Origin: Levilactobacillus zymae DSM 19395
GTDB taxonomy: Bacteria; Bacillota; Bacilli; Lactobacillales; Lactobacillaceae
Reading direction: 5' to 3'
Assembly: GCF_001434115.1 (NCBI RefSeq)
Contig: NZ_AZDW01000034.1
Coordinates: 138,654 to 202,653 of the forward strand
DNA: 64,000 nt
Below, piece after piece: positions 8,946 through 16,979 of the stretch. A program made the translations under genes and the position numbers. Position 1 is the first letter of the stretch. The number at the start of each line of letters is the position of its first letter. The notes below the pieces were generated by a model. That model did no database searches. It was not told the origin of the DNA and saw only the letters and a list, made by a program, of their open reading frames with translations.

Positions 8946-9752
8946 ATGGGAAAAGCAATTGTGATCACCTCTGGTAAGGGGGGCGTCGGTAAGACCACGA
9001 CCAGTGCGAACATTGGGACCGCTTTGGCCTTGATGGGCAAGCGGGTCTGCCTGATGGATCTAGACATCGGGTTGCGGAACCTCGACGTGGTCTTGGGGCT
9101 AGACAACCGGATCATCTACGATATCGTGGATGTGGCGGAAGGTCGGGCAAAACTCCCCCAAGCGTTGGTCAAAGACAAGCGCTTTGACGACAAGCTTTAC
9201 TTGTTACCCGCCGCTCAAAATACCGATAAGACGGCGTTGAAGCCGGAACAGGTCAAGGCCATCGTGGACGAACTCAAACCGGAATACGATTACGTGTTGA
9301 TCGACTGCCCGGCCGGGATCGAACAAGGCTTCATGAACGCCGTGGCCGGGGCGGATGCCGCCATCGTGGTCACCACGCCGGAAATCTCGGCGGTCCGGGA
9401 TGCCGACCGGGTCGTGGGCCTGTTGGAACAACACCCGTTGGTTGAAGCGCCCCGGTTACTGATCAACCGGATTCGGCGGAACATGATGCAGGACGGGACC
9501 ATGATGGATATCGACGAGATCACCCATCACCTGGGCATCGAACTGCTGGGCATTATCTTTGACGACGACGCGGTAATCACCACGTCGAACAAGGGGGAAC
9601 CCATCGTCATGGATACGGACAATCCCGCTTCGCAAGGTTACCGGAACGTGGCTCGCCGGCTAGAAGGCGAGACCGTGCCGTTGATGAAGTTAGAAGACCA
9701 AGAGGAACCCGGGTTCTGGCACCGCGTCAGCAACTGGTTCCATCGGGGTTAA
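8946..9752 (+). CDS. minD: Septum site-determining protein MinD
   Basis: ParA-type ATPase that binds the membrane and carries MinC. The deviant Walker A KGGVGKTT is at residues 10-17, the switch region reads DLDIGLRNLD near 38, and Walker B is in YVLIDCPAG near 120. The last 15 residues (EEPGFWHRVSNWFHR) form an amphipathic helix, the usual membrane-targeting sequence. Length of 268 aa is normal. GGAGG precedes ATG 8946, overlapping the end of minC. A terminator follows at 9775-9796. Confidence 0.96.
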   Translation: MGKAIVITSGKGGVGKTTTSANIGTALALMGKRVCLMDLDIGLRNLDVVLGLDNRIIYDIVDVAEGRAKLPQALVKDKRFDDKLYLLPAAQNTDKTALKPEQVKAIVDELKPEYDYVLIDCPAGIEQGFMNAVAGADAAIVVTTPEISAVRDADRVVGLLEQHPLVEAPRLLINRIRRNMMQDGTMMDIDEITHHLGIELLGIIFDDDAVITTSNKGEPIVMDTDNPASQGYRNVARRLEGETVPLMKLEDQEEPGFWHRVSNWFHRG

Positions 9753-9774
9753 AAAAGAATGTAAGGGCCGGGAC

Positions 9775-9796
9775 CGTTTGGGGACCGGCTTTTTGC
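9775..9796 (+). terminator. Terminator of the mre-min operon
   Basis: GGCCGGGACC pairs with GGGACCGGC-type sequence around TTTG, followed by T5. It ends transcription before the transporter leader. Confidence 0.75.
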
Positions 9797-9851
9797 TTGC
9801 CTGAACGTAAGCGAATGACCCGAATTGATCCCAAAATTTGGGGGATGGGGG

Positions 9852-9880
9852 TTGACGGTGTTCGCAAAAAATCGTAGTAT
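9852..9880 (+). promoter_or_regulatory. Promoter of the ABC importer leader
   Basis: TTGACG (9852-9857) and TAGTAT (9875-9880) with a 17-bp spacer, immediately upstream of the T-box leader. Confidence 0.7.
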
Positions 9881-9899
9881 ATTGGCAATGAAACAAAAC

Positions 9900-10149
9900 G
9901 TTGAGCAGAAGAGTAGCGCAGCAGTGAGACAACAGAAAGCCCGGATGATGGAAACGGGTGTCGCTGGTGACGTGAAGCACATCTGTGAGTTGGTCGTCTG
10001 AAGATTGAGTAGGATGATTCGGGTTAGCCCGTTATCGCTGGAGTTGCTTGCAACTCACTGAGGTTGGTTTAGTGATAGACCAACGAACAGGGGTGGAACC
10101 ACGATGTGATCGTCCTCTTAGGCCTACGGGTCTAGGAGGGCGTTTTTTA
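9900..10149 (+). promoter_or_regulatory. T-box leader, first complete module, probable His specifier CAC
   Basis: Stem I distal elements (AGAAAGCC, GGATGATGGAAACGGG) lie around 9932-9958. Aligning the specifier loop with that of the valS leader (GAA, codon, four bases, GUGAG) puts CAC (9978-9980) in the specifier position. GAGTTGC/GCAACTC (10041-10056) forms stem III. The T-box GGGGTGGAACCACG is at 10090-10103, with antiterminator arms AGGGG/CCTCT and ACGAT/ATCGT. The terminator is at 10111-10149. The bulge is UGGA, whose last base does not suit the usual C73 of tRNA-His, so the amino acid is tentative. Confidence 0.8.
10111..10149 (+). terminator. T-box terminator 1
   Basis: CGTCCTC-TAG-CC pairs with GG-CTA-GAGGGCG around TAC, followed by T6. 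It competes with the first antiterminator. Confidence 0.8.
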
Positions 10150-10270
10150 TTTCAGGGGTTCTAACGGTGCGAGCAACTCCCTGAGTCGGCGTGGCGTGAG
10201 CCCGTCGAAAATTGAGGTGGCACCGCGGTCAAACGTCCTCTTGGATTAAGTTCCAAGTGGGCGTTTTTTA
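10150..10270 (+). promoter_or_regulatory. Second, partial T-box module (antiterminator plus terminator only)
   Basis: A second T-box GAGGTGGCACCGCG lies at 10214-10227, about 124 nt after the first. GCAACTC-CTGAG (10173 on) repeats GCAACTC-CTGAG of the first module (10050 on) with nearly the same offset, so this looks like a duplication of the 3' half of the leader. There is too little space for a second stem I. The second terminator CGTCC-TTGGA / TTCCAA-GGGCG with T6 is at 10234-10269. Both terminators must be passed before the permease gene is reached. Confidence 0.75.
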
Positions 10271-10290
10271 GTTGAGAAGGAGGAATTGGT

Positions 10291-10932
10291 ATGCACTACG
10301 TTAGCGAAATTTTACCCTCACTGATTTCCGGAACCGGAATGACGTTATCGATTTTCTTTTGGACCATTATTATTTCCATTCCCTTAGGGATTCTGGTGGG
10401 CCTGGGCATGTTGACCAAGTTTAAGCCCTTAACCTGGGTGATCAACATTTACGTGTGGTTGATGCGGGGAACCCCATTGTTACTGCAATTAATTTTTGTT
10501 TTTTACGGGTTACCGATTATTGGGGTGGTCTTTCCCCGTTACGAGGCGGCGCTGTTCGCCTTTATCTTGAACTACACGGCCTACTTCGCCGAAATCTTCC
10601 GGGGTGGACTCCAGGCCATTCCCGTGGGGCAGTACGAAAGTGCTCGGGTTCTGCGGTTGACCAACTGGCAGACCTTACGCAAGATCGTGATTCCCCAAGT
10701 GGTCAAGATCGTGTTACCGTCAATCGGGAACGAAGTCATCAACCTGGTCAAGGATTCCTCGTTGGTGTACGTGATCGGGTTGGGCGATCTGCTGCGGGCC
10801 GGTAACGTGGCCATGGCGCGCGACGTTACGCTGTTACCGATGGTCCTAGTCGCCGTCATCTACTTACTACTGACGGCGGTTTGCACGTTGGTTCTGCGAC
10901 GGTTGGAAAAGCACTACAGCTATTGGCGTTAG
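10291..10932 (+). CDS. Amino-acid ABC transporter permease (HisM/GlnP family), probably histidine
   Basis: Membrane subunit of a polar amino-acid importer. It has about five hydrophobic segments, starting with LISGTGMTLSIFFWTIIISIP, and the EAA-loop region YFAEIFRGGLQAIPVGQYESA typical of the family, followed by KIVLPSIGNEVINLVKDSSL. Length of 213 aa is typical. Start ATG 10291, with GAAGGAGG upstream. First gene of a three-gene operon behind the T-box leader. From the leader's CAC specifier I infer histidine uptake, as in the hisXYZ-type systems described for Lactobacillales. The protein alone does not show the substrate. Confidence 0.88.
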   Translation: MHYVSEILPSLISGTGMTLSIFFWTIIISIPLGILVGLGMLTKFKPLTWVINIYVWLMRGTPLLLQLIFVFYGLPIIGVVFPRYEAALFAFILNYTAYFAEIFRGGLQAIPVGQYESARVLRLTNWQTLRKIVIPQVVKIVLPSIGNEVINLVKDSSLVYVIGLGDLLRAGNVAMARDVTLLPMVLVAVIYLLLTAVCTLVLRRLEKHYSYWR

Positions 10933-10950
10933 AGAAAGGATGGTCAGCAT

Positions 10951-11589
10951 ATGCTGGAACTAAAAAATATTTCTAAGAAATTTGATGGCAAGGTCATCCT
11001 GGACAACGTGAACTTGACCGTAAAGGACGGTCAGATCTTGACCATCGTGGGACCGTCCGGGGCCGGGAAAACCACGTTACTTCGTTGTATCAGTGGTTTA
11101 GCGCCGGTGGACGGGGGCCAGTTTTTACTCGACGGTAAGGCCTTTGACCCCGCGACCAACCGGGATAACGATTCCGTGATTGGCGTGGTCTTCCAAGACT
11201 TTCAGTTGTTCCCGAATTTGACGGTCTTACAAAACGTGACCTTAGCGCCGACCATGGTGCTGAAGAAGGACGCCCAGGCCGTGACCACTGAGGCCCGTAA
11301 CCTGTTAAAACGGTTGAACTTGGACGGCAAGGCGGACCTGTACCCCTACGAATTATCCGGGGGCCAGAAGCAGCGGGTGGCCATCGTTCGGGCGTTGGCC
11401 ATGCACCCCAAACTCCTGTGTTACGATGAACCCACGTCGGCACTGGATCCGGATCTGCGGCACGAAGTGGAACAAATCATCTTGAACTTGAAGCAGGAGG
11501 GCATGACCCAGATCGTGGTCACCCACGATATTCCGTTCGCGGAAAACATCGCCGACCAGATGCTTCGGGTGGAACCCAAGCAAAACTAA
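10951..11589 (+). CDS. Amino-acid ABC transporter ATP-binding protein
   Basis: ATPase subunit that energises the importer at the inner face of the membrane. Walker A GPSGAGKTT is at residues 34-42, the signature LSGGQKQRV is near 133, Walker B is LLCYDEPTSALDP near 152, and the H-loop THD is near 190. Length of 212 aa is slightly short compared with the usual 240, as common in this subfamily. ATG 10951 lies 18 bp after the permease. It pairs with the permease and the binding lipoprotein that follow the same leader. Confidence 0.93.
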   Translation: MLELKNISKKFDGKVILDNVNLTVKDGQILTIVGPSGAGKTTLLRCISGLAPVDGGQFLLDGKAFDPATNRDNDSVIGVVFQDFQLFPNLTVLQNVTLAPTMVLKKDAQAVTTEARNLLKRLNLDGKADLYPYELSGGQKQRVAIVRALAMHPKLLCYDEPTSALDPDLRHEVEQIILNLKQEGMTQIVVTHDIPFAENIADQMLRVEPKQN

Positions 11590-11601
11590 GGAGGACGCCA
11601 T

Positions 11602-12453
11602 ATGAAGATGAAACGGTTAGTGCGCTGGGTCTTAAGCATCGGCCTCCTGGTTGGGTTAGGGGTCAGCCTCGCGGGGTGTAGCAACGTCACGCAGCGGGCC
11701 AATACCCAAGACACCTGGTCCAAGATGCAAAAGCGTGGTCACGTGGTCGTGGGTCTCGACGACACCTTCGTGCCCATGGGCTTTCGGCAAAAGAGTGGGA
11801 AGTTGGTCGGTTACGATATCGACCTCGCCCGCGCCGTGTTTAAGCTCTACCACATTAAGGTCGACTTTCAGTCCATCGATTGGTCGATGAACGCTACCGA
11901 GTTGCACAACGGCACGATCGATTTGATTTGGAACGGTTTTTCCATTACGCCGGAACGGGCTAAGAAGGTGGCGTTCTCCGACGTTTACCTCAACAACGAC
12001 CAGGTCTTAGTCACCTTGAAGAAGGACCACATCACCTCGTTTGCTGGGATGACGGGCAAGGTCTTAGGGGCCCAGAGTGGCTCGTCCGGGTATAATGATA
12101 TCGATACTTACCCCAAGGTCTTGAAGAACCGCATCAAGAATCACAGCGCGATTCAGTACGATTCCTTCACCAACGCCTTTATCGACCTGAACTCGGGCCG
12201 GATTCAGGGGTTATTGATCGACAGTACCTACGCCAACTACTACGTTAAGCACCAGGCCCACCCCGAAGACTACCGGGTCATTCAGGGAAGTTTCCCCAAG
12301 GAACAATTCGCGGTGGGGTTACGGAAGGGTGACGTGACCATGCGGCGGAAGATCAATCGGGGGTTACAACGGTTAGCCGCCAACGGGACCCTCGAAAAAA
12401 TCAACGCCAAATGGTTCGGCAGCAACGTCGATACGCCGTTATTAAAAAAATAG
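11602..12453 (+). CDS. Amino-acid ABC transporter substrate-binding lipoprotein
   Basis: Extracellular receptor of the importer, tethered by lipid. The N-terminus has a basic start, a hydrophobic core and the lipobox LAGC, with the modified cysteine at about residue 26. The mature part is an SBP family 3 domain: KRGHVVVGLDDTFVPMGF, then VGYDIDLARAV and WNGFSITPERAKKVAFS. Length of 283 aa is normal. AAGGAGG precedes ATG 11602. Last gene of the operon, followed by a terminator at 12469-12501. Confidence 0.93.
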   Translation: MKMKRLVRWVLSIGLLVGLGVSLAGCSNVTQRANTQDTWSKMQKRGHVVVGLDDTFVPMGFRQKSGKLVGYDIDLARAVFKLYHIKVDFQSIDWSMNATELHNGTIDLIWNGFSITPERAKKVAFSDVYLNNDQVLVTLKKDHITSFAGMTGKVLGAQSGSSGYNDIDTYPKVLKNRIKNHSAIQYDSFTNAFIDLNSGRIQGLLIDSTYANYYVKHQAHPEDYRVIQGSFPKEQFAVGLRKGDVTMRRKINRGLQRLAANGTLEKINAKWFGSNVDTPLLKK

Positions 12454-12468
12454 TGAAAAGTAAATCTT

Positions 12469-12501
12469 AACCGGGTGAGACCGCGTGTCTCCCCGGTTTT
12501 T
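12469..12501 (+). terminator. Terminator of the amino-acid importer operon
   Basis: ACCGGG-T-GAGAC pairs with GTCTC-C-CCGGT around CGC-type loop, followed by T5. Confidence 0.85.
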
Positions 12502-12516
12502 GCGTGGGGGGATTGC

Positions 12517-12545
12517 TTGTATTTCCGGGGCGCTTCCCTTATCAT
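12517..12545 (+). promoter_or_regulatory. Candidate promoter of yfmF-ymfH
   Basis: TTGTAT (12517-12522) and TATCAT (12540-12545) with 17-bp spacing, 40 bp before the start codon. Confidence 0.55.
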
Positions 12546-12584
12546 TAAACATCGTTAGGTTTTTTGCGAAGGAGGCAATTGCGC

Positions 12585-13856
12585 GTGCATTTACGCATTA
12601 AAGACGGGGTAACCCTAGACTTGTTACCCACTAAACAATTTAAAACCGTTGGCATTAAGGTCGACTTTGTGACGCCCTTACGCGCAACGGCGATTACGGC
12701 GCGAGCCTTGCTGGCACAGGTCTTAGAGACCAGTACCGCCACGTATCCCACCCAAACGGCCTTGGCGCGGCAACTGTCCGCCATGTACGGGGCCAACTTT
12801 GGCATTACCGTGTTGAAGGCCGGCACGCAACACATCGTGCGCTTGACCTGCTCGGTCGTGGATGAGCAGTATCTGAGTAGTTACGCGGACCAACAGCCGT
12901 TATTTGAACGGGGGATGGCCCTCTTAAAGGCCGTCTTGTTTGCGCCGTTGCTGCCTAACGGGCACTTCGACCCGACGACCTTCACCCAGCAACGGCAAAA
13001 CTTGCTGACGGCGATTAAATCCTTGGACGACGATAAACAATATTTAGCCAACCGGCGGCTACAGGAGTTACTGTTTGCCGGTCAACCCACCCAGGCCATG
13101 AGCGCACTGGGGGACATCACCACGTTAGGCGAGCTGACCGCCGACGACATCTTGACCACGTACCACGAGATGCTGGCCCACGATGCCGTACACGTGGCCG
13201 TGATTGGGGACGTGACGGCGCAACGGGCGCAAACGGCGCTGGCGACCTGGCCATTGACGGCCCGGTCGGTCCACGACACGTTACCCTATTACCACTGGGA
13301 AGCCCGGCCGACCGTGCAGGTGGGCGATGACGTGGCGCCGGTTACCCAGGCCAAGTTGAATCTGGCTTACCGGATCCCGGTCTACCGCAACGATGCGGAC
13401 TTCATGGCCACGGTGGTCTTTAATGCGGTCTTCGGCGGCACGCCGTTGTCGCTACTCTTCACCAACGTACGGGAAAAGGCCAGTCTGGCGTACTATGCCA
13501 GCAGTAGTTATAGCCCGTACACCGGGACCATTAGTGTCCAGACGGGGATTCAGACCCAAAATCAACAACGGGTGCTGGCCATCATTGCCGAACAGCTCGC
13601 GACCCTGCAACGTGGCGACCTCCAATCGGACCTACTGGCCGAGATCAAGGCCAGTCTGGCCAACGCGCGGTTAACGGTGTTGGATAGTCCGCAACGCCTG
13701 TTAGACGGCCGGTTGAACGCACAATTGACCCACGTCACCACGTCGCTAGCGGATTGGCAAGCCGCGTTAGCCGCCGTGACGGTGGCCGACATCCAGCGGG
13801 TGGCCCGACAGGTCACGTTACAAGCCACGTATTGTTTACACGGAGGTGAGCACTAA
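12585..13856 (+). CDS. M16-like protein YfmF, inactive partner of YmfH
   Basis: Peptidase M16 fold without the HxxEH zinc motif: the corresponding helix reads LLAQVLETSTATYPT. The protein is therefore likely the non-catalytic half of a heterodimer with the next gene. Bacillus homologues are named EF-P 5-aminopentanol modification-associated proteins. That name comes from family knowledge and not from this sequence. The 423 aa cover two M16 halves. The frame is open from TTG 12564, but GAAGGAGG (12568-12575) favours GTG 12585, 9 nt downstream. The stop TAA overlaps the next ATG by one base, showing tight coupling. Confidence 0.85.
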   Translation: MHLRIKDGVTLDLLPTKQFKTVGIKVDFVTPLRATAITARALLAQVLETSTATYPTQTALARQLSAMYGANFGITVLKAGTQHIVRLTCSVVDEQYLSSYADQQPLFERGMALLKAVLFAPLLPNGHFDPTTFTQQRQNLLTAIKSLDDDKQYLANRRLQELLFAGQPTQAMSALGDITTLGELTADDILTTYHEMLAHDAVHVAVIGDVTAQRAQTALATWPLTARSVHDTLPYYHWEARPTVQVGDDVAPVTQAKLNLAYRIPVYRNDADFMATVVFNAVFGGTPLSLLFTNVREKASLAYYASSSYSPYTGTISVQTGIQTQNQQRVLAIIAEQLATLQRGDLQSDLLAEIKASLANARLTVLDSPQRLLDGRLNAQLTHVTTSLADWQAALAAVTVADIQRVARQVTLQATYCLHGGEH

Positions 13857-15163
13857 TGTTGACACAACAAGCTTACGACCGGTTAGGTGAGACGGTCTAC
13901 CGGACCACATTGGCCAACGGGCTGCAGGTGGTCTTGGTGCCAAAGGCCGGGTTTCACAAGACGTTTGCCATTATGACCACCGACTACGGGTCCATCGACA
14001 ATCACTTTGTGCCCCGGGGGCAACAAGCCGCGGTGCGGTTTCCCGACGGAATCGCCCACTTCTTGGAACATAAGCTCTTCGAAAAAAAGGACCACGATGC
14101 CTTCGATTTGTTCGGCAAGTACGGCGCCAGTTCCAACGCCTTTACTAGCTTCACGCAAACCAGCTACCTCTTTGCCACGACCAGTCAACTACACGCCAAC
14201 CTCGATATCTTGTTAGACTTCGTGCAGGACCCGTACTTCACCCCAGAAACGGTCAACAAGGAAAAGGGCATCATCGGTCAGGAAATTCAAATGTACGACG
14301 ATGATCCGGGGTGGCAGAGCTACTTTGGGATGATCGGGAACCTGTACCCCAAGGAACCCCTGAGTATCGACATTGCCGGGACGGTAGCGTCGATTGACCA
14401 AATCACCGCCGATGACCTTTACGCGGCCTACCGGACCTTCTATCACCCCAGCAACATGAGTTTGGTGTTGGTCGGTCAACTCGATCCAGCCGAAACGTTG
14501 GACTGGATCACCGCCAACCAGGCCAAGAAGACCTTTGCCCCGGCTAGTCCGCTGCAACGGATCGCTAGCCCGGTCACGGCCCCAGACCAAGTTGTCGCCC
14601 AGACTACGCGGTATTTGGCCGTGACGCGACCGAAAGTCAGCCTGGGAATTCGGGGCTACGACGCCGTTCCCGCGGGCCGGGCGGGGTTGCGGTATAACGT
14701 GGCGCTTTCGCTGGTGTTTGATCTGTTGTTCAACGATACCAGTGATAATTACTTGCGTCTGTACGACGCCAACGTGATCGATGACAGTTTCGGCTACGAT
14801 TTCTTAGTTCAACGGGGGGCGCACTTCGGTCAGTTGGCTGGCGACACGGATCACCCCGAACTCTTCGTGAGCGAGCTGCAGGCCATCTTAGCGGACGTCA
14901 TGCCCCAGCTGCAAGCGGCCCAACCCCAGTTTGAGTTGGTCAAACGCGAAGCCATTGGCCGGCTGATTGGTGCCGTGAATTCGGTGGAAGCCATCGCCAA
15001 CCAATATTCGGGACCGTTGTTTGCGGGGTCGACATTATTTGATGAACTAACTATTCTGGAGGACCTCCAGTTCGCCGACCTTCTACCGCTGGCCCAGGCC
15101 TTCTTTACGCAGGGGCGGCAGACCGTGGCGACCATCTTACCAGAAGGTTTAAGAAACCGTTAA
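13856..15163 (+). CDS. M16 zinc peptidase YmfH
   Basis: Catalytic member of the YfmF/YmfH pair. The inverted zinc motif HFLEH occurs in GIAHFLEHKLFEKKD near residue 65, and the third ligand is expected in the VNKEKGIIGQEI segment near 140, as in M16 enzymes. Length of 435 aa is usual. It overlaps the yfmF stop by one base (TAATG) and has GGAGG upstream. The position just before rodZ and pgsA is conserved in Bacillus and lactobacilli. The physiological substrate is not evident. Confidence 0.88.
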   Translation: MLTQQAYDRLGETVYRTTLANGLQVVLVPKAGFHKTFAIMTTDYGSIDNHFVPRGQQAAVRFPDGIAHFLEHKLFEKKDHDAFDLFGKYGASSNAFTSFTQTSYLFATTSQLHANLDILLDFVQDPYFTPETVNKEKGIIGQEIQMYDDDPGWQSYFGMIGNLYPKEPLSIDIAGTVASIDQITADDLYAAYRTFYHPSNMSLVLVGQLDPAETLDWITANQAKKTFAPASPLQRIASPVTAPDQVVAQTTRYLAVTRPKVSLGIRGYDAVPAGRAGLRYNVALSLVFDLLFNDTSDNYLRLYDANVIDDSFGYDFLVQRGAHFGQLAGDTDHPELFVSELQAILADVMPQLQAAQPQFELVKREAIGRLIGAVNSVEAIANQYSGPLFAGSTLFDELTILEDLQFADLLPLAQAFFTQGRQTVATILPEGLRNR

Positions 15164-15186
15164 ATCCAGAATTCTAGGCGCTGACG

Positions 15187-15216
15187 CTGAAAATGACGCG
15201 GTGCCTATGCTATACT
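15187..15216 (+). promoter_or_regulatory. Candidate promoter of rodZ
   Basis: TATACT (15211-15216) is preceded by TGC (extended -10). CTGAAA at 15187-15192 gives a weak -35 at 18 bp. Confidence 0.6.
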
Positions 15217-15255
15217 GCAATAGAGAAAACTGAAATTAGATGGAGAGTTTACAAC

Positions 15256-16200
15256 ATGAGTGAGAACAACAAAATTACACTGGGAAAGACGTTAAAGGAT
15301 GCGCGGATTGCCAAGGGGTATACGTTAGACGACTTGCAACAGGCAACCAAGATTCAAAAGCGTTACCTGATTGCGATTGAAGATCAACAATTTGATGAAT
15401 TACCGGGGGACTTTTATGTCCGGGCGTTCATCAAGCAATATGCTGATATGGTTGATTTGGACGGGGCCGAACTGTTAAAGCAATTTGACAGTGCGCTCCC
15501 GAGTACGCAGACACAGGAATACGTCGATAAGGTCAACGAGAGTAATCCGGAGACCCGCTCGCAACAGCGAAAGGTCGACGACCGGTCCCTCCAACTGCGC
15601 CGCTTGATCCCCATCACGGGAATCGTGGTCGTGGTCCTGGTGGTCTTGGTCGGCATCTGGGTCGCCGCCGCGAAGAGTGGCCATTCGACGGCTAAGCAAA
15701 ACGTTGACAGTAGCTCGGTCAGTGTGTCGGGGAGCAGTTCTTCAAGTTCGTCGAGTAGCTCTTCGTCGGCGAAGAAGAAATCGTCTTCCAAGAAGAAAAC
15801 CACGGCGACCTTTAAACAACTGAGTGCCACCACGTCCGGGTCGACTTGGGAAATGAAAAATGCGCCTAGCAAGCGGACGGTGAAGTTGGCCGCTACCGGG
15901 AGCAGTTGGATGTCCGTCACGGTAGGTGGCTCAACGACCTGGCAAGGCACCTTGTCGGCCAGCACGTCACACACCTTGACGATTCCAAGTTCCGCGACGA
16001 GTGTGACCTTTAAGTTTGGGAACGCCCCCGTGACGACGGTGACCGTCAACGGCAAGAAGTTTAACTTCAGTTCGGCGACGGCGACGAGTTCGGCCACGAG
16101 CAGTAGTAGCAGTAGTACCACCACGGGGACCACGACGACCAGCAGTAGTTCAAGTACGAACACCACGCAGGTCCAAGAGGTCACGTTGGAATTTAAGTAA
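15256..16200 (+). CDS. rodZ: RodZ-family cell-shape protein (HTH, membrane segment, Ser-rich linker)
   Basis: Elongasome protein that binds MreB through an N-terminal Cro/C1-type helix-turn-helix (residues about 8-70, including LGKTLKDARIAKGYTLDDL). One membrane segment follows (RLIPITGIVVVVLVVLVGIWVA, about 117-138). A low-complexity serine/lysine stretch comes next (about 155-185), and then the beta-rich DUF4115-type domain characteristic of RodZ (WMSVTVGGSTTWQGTL). A second Ser/Thr-rich stretch is near the C-terminus. It is 314 aa from ATG 15256. The longer reading frame from 15193 lacks a ribosome site. It lies between the M16 pair and pgsA. Confidence 0.87.
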   Translation: MSENNKITLGKTLKDARIAKGYTLDDLQQATKIQKRYLIAIEDQQFDELPGDFYVRAFIKQYADMVDLDGAELLKQFDSALPSTQTQEYVDKVNESNPETRSQQRKVDDRSLQLRRLIPITGIVVVVLVVLVGIWVAAAKSGHSTAKQNVDSSSVSVSGSSSSSSSSSSSSAKKKSSSKKKTTATFKQLSATTSGSTWEMKNAPSKRTVKLAATGSSWMSVTVGGSTTWQGTLSASTSHTLTIPSSATSVTFKFGNAPVTTVTVNGKKFNFSSATATSSATSSSSSSTTTGTTTTSSSSSTNTTQVQEVTLEFK

Positions 16201-16206
16201 CCATCA

Positions 16207-16246
16207 GAAAGCGGGTCGGTCCGTCACGATCGGCGCGCTTTTTTTG
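16207..16246 (+). terminator. Weak terminator-like hairpin after rodZ
   Basis: AAAGCG...CGCTTTTTTT encloses an imperfect GTCGGT/ATCGGC stem with T7. The stem is imperfect, so readthrough into pgsA is likely. Confidence 0.45.
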
Positions 16247-16272
16247 TGAGTGATTTGAAGGAGGAAAAGGTT

Positions 16273-16860
16273 GTGAACGTACCTAATCGTTTAACCATCA
16301 TGCGTATCATCTTGATTCCCATCTTTTTGTTGATTTTAGTGTTGCCCCTGAATTGGGGGACGGTCACCTGGTTAGGGACCAGCATTCCCGTGACTCACGT
16401 CTGGGGGGCGTTGATCTTTGCGGTCGCCTCCATCACCGACTTTTTAGATGGGCAGATTGCCCGGCGGCAACACCTGGTGACAAACTTCGGTAAGTTCGCC
16501 GATCCGTTGGCCGACAAGATGATCGTGATGACGGCCTTTATCTTACTGGTCGCCATGAAGGCCGTTCCCGCTTGGGGGGTCGCCATCATCGTTTGCCGGG
16601 AATTAGCCGTGACCGGCTTGCGCTTGATCGTGGTGGAGACCGGGGGTCGGGTCTTAGCCGCCGCTTGGCCGGGAAAAATCAAGACCACCACGCAGATGGT
16701 CGGAATTATTCTGTTGTTACTAAACAACATTGGCTTCGGGGCCATCAACGTGCCAATGGCGTTGATTTTCTTCTACATCTGCCTGTTCTTTACCATTTAC
16801 TCGGGCATCGATTACTTTGTTCAAAACCGGCAAGTCTTTGCCGAATCATCGGCGGAATAA
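16273..16860 (+). CDS. pgsA: CDP-diacylglycerol--glycerol-3-phosphate 3-phosphatidyltransferase
   Basis: Membrane enzyme that makes phosphatidylglycerol phosphate, the first committed step to phosphatidylglycerol. The CDP-alcohol phosphotransferase motif DG-x2-AR-x8-G-x3-D-x3-D is complete in DFLDGQIARRQ...FGKFADPLADK. Several membrane helices surround it. Length of 195 aa is usual. An in-frame GTG at 16246 exists, but AAGGAGG (16259-16265) is 7 nt from GTG 16273, so I start there. Followed by a good terminator. Confidence 0.93.
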   Translation: MNVPNRLTIMRIILIPIFLLILVLPLNWGTVTWLGTSIPVTHVWGALIFAVASITDFLDGQIARRQHLVTNFGKFADPLADKMIVMTAFILLVAMKAVPAWGVAIIVCRELAVTGLRLIVVETGGRVLAAAWPGKIKTTTQMVGIILLLLNNIGFGAINVPMALIFFYICLFFTIYSGIDYFVQNRQVFAESSAE

Positions 16861-16875
16861 GCGTGCCACTTAACG

Positions 16876-16913
16876 AAGCTTTCCCAGTTGTGTATCGACG
16901 GGAAGGCTTTTTT
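16876..16913 (+). terminator. Terminator of pgsA
   Basis: AAGCTTTCCC pairs with GGGAAGGCTT (one G-U) and is followed by T6. Confidence 0.8.
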
Positions 16914-16933
16914 AACGGTCGATGAAAAAATAA

Positions 16934-16942
16934 TGGTATGCT
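16934..16942 (+). promoter_or_regulatory. Candidate promoter of cinA (extended -10)
   Basis: TGG followed by TATGCT (16937-16942) is an extended -10. No good -35 is visible. Confidence 0.45.
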
Positions 16943-16979
16943 TGACGGAGTTACTTAAGATTGCTGAGGAGGGGTGACC

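Noticed and set aside
15414..16184. Long minus-strand ORF (256 codons) opposite rodZ
   Set aside because: It is the antisense shadow of a Ser/Thr-rich coding region, gives a Val/Leu-rich protein without domain logic, and has no ribosome site or promoter.
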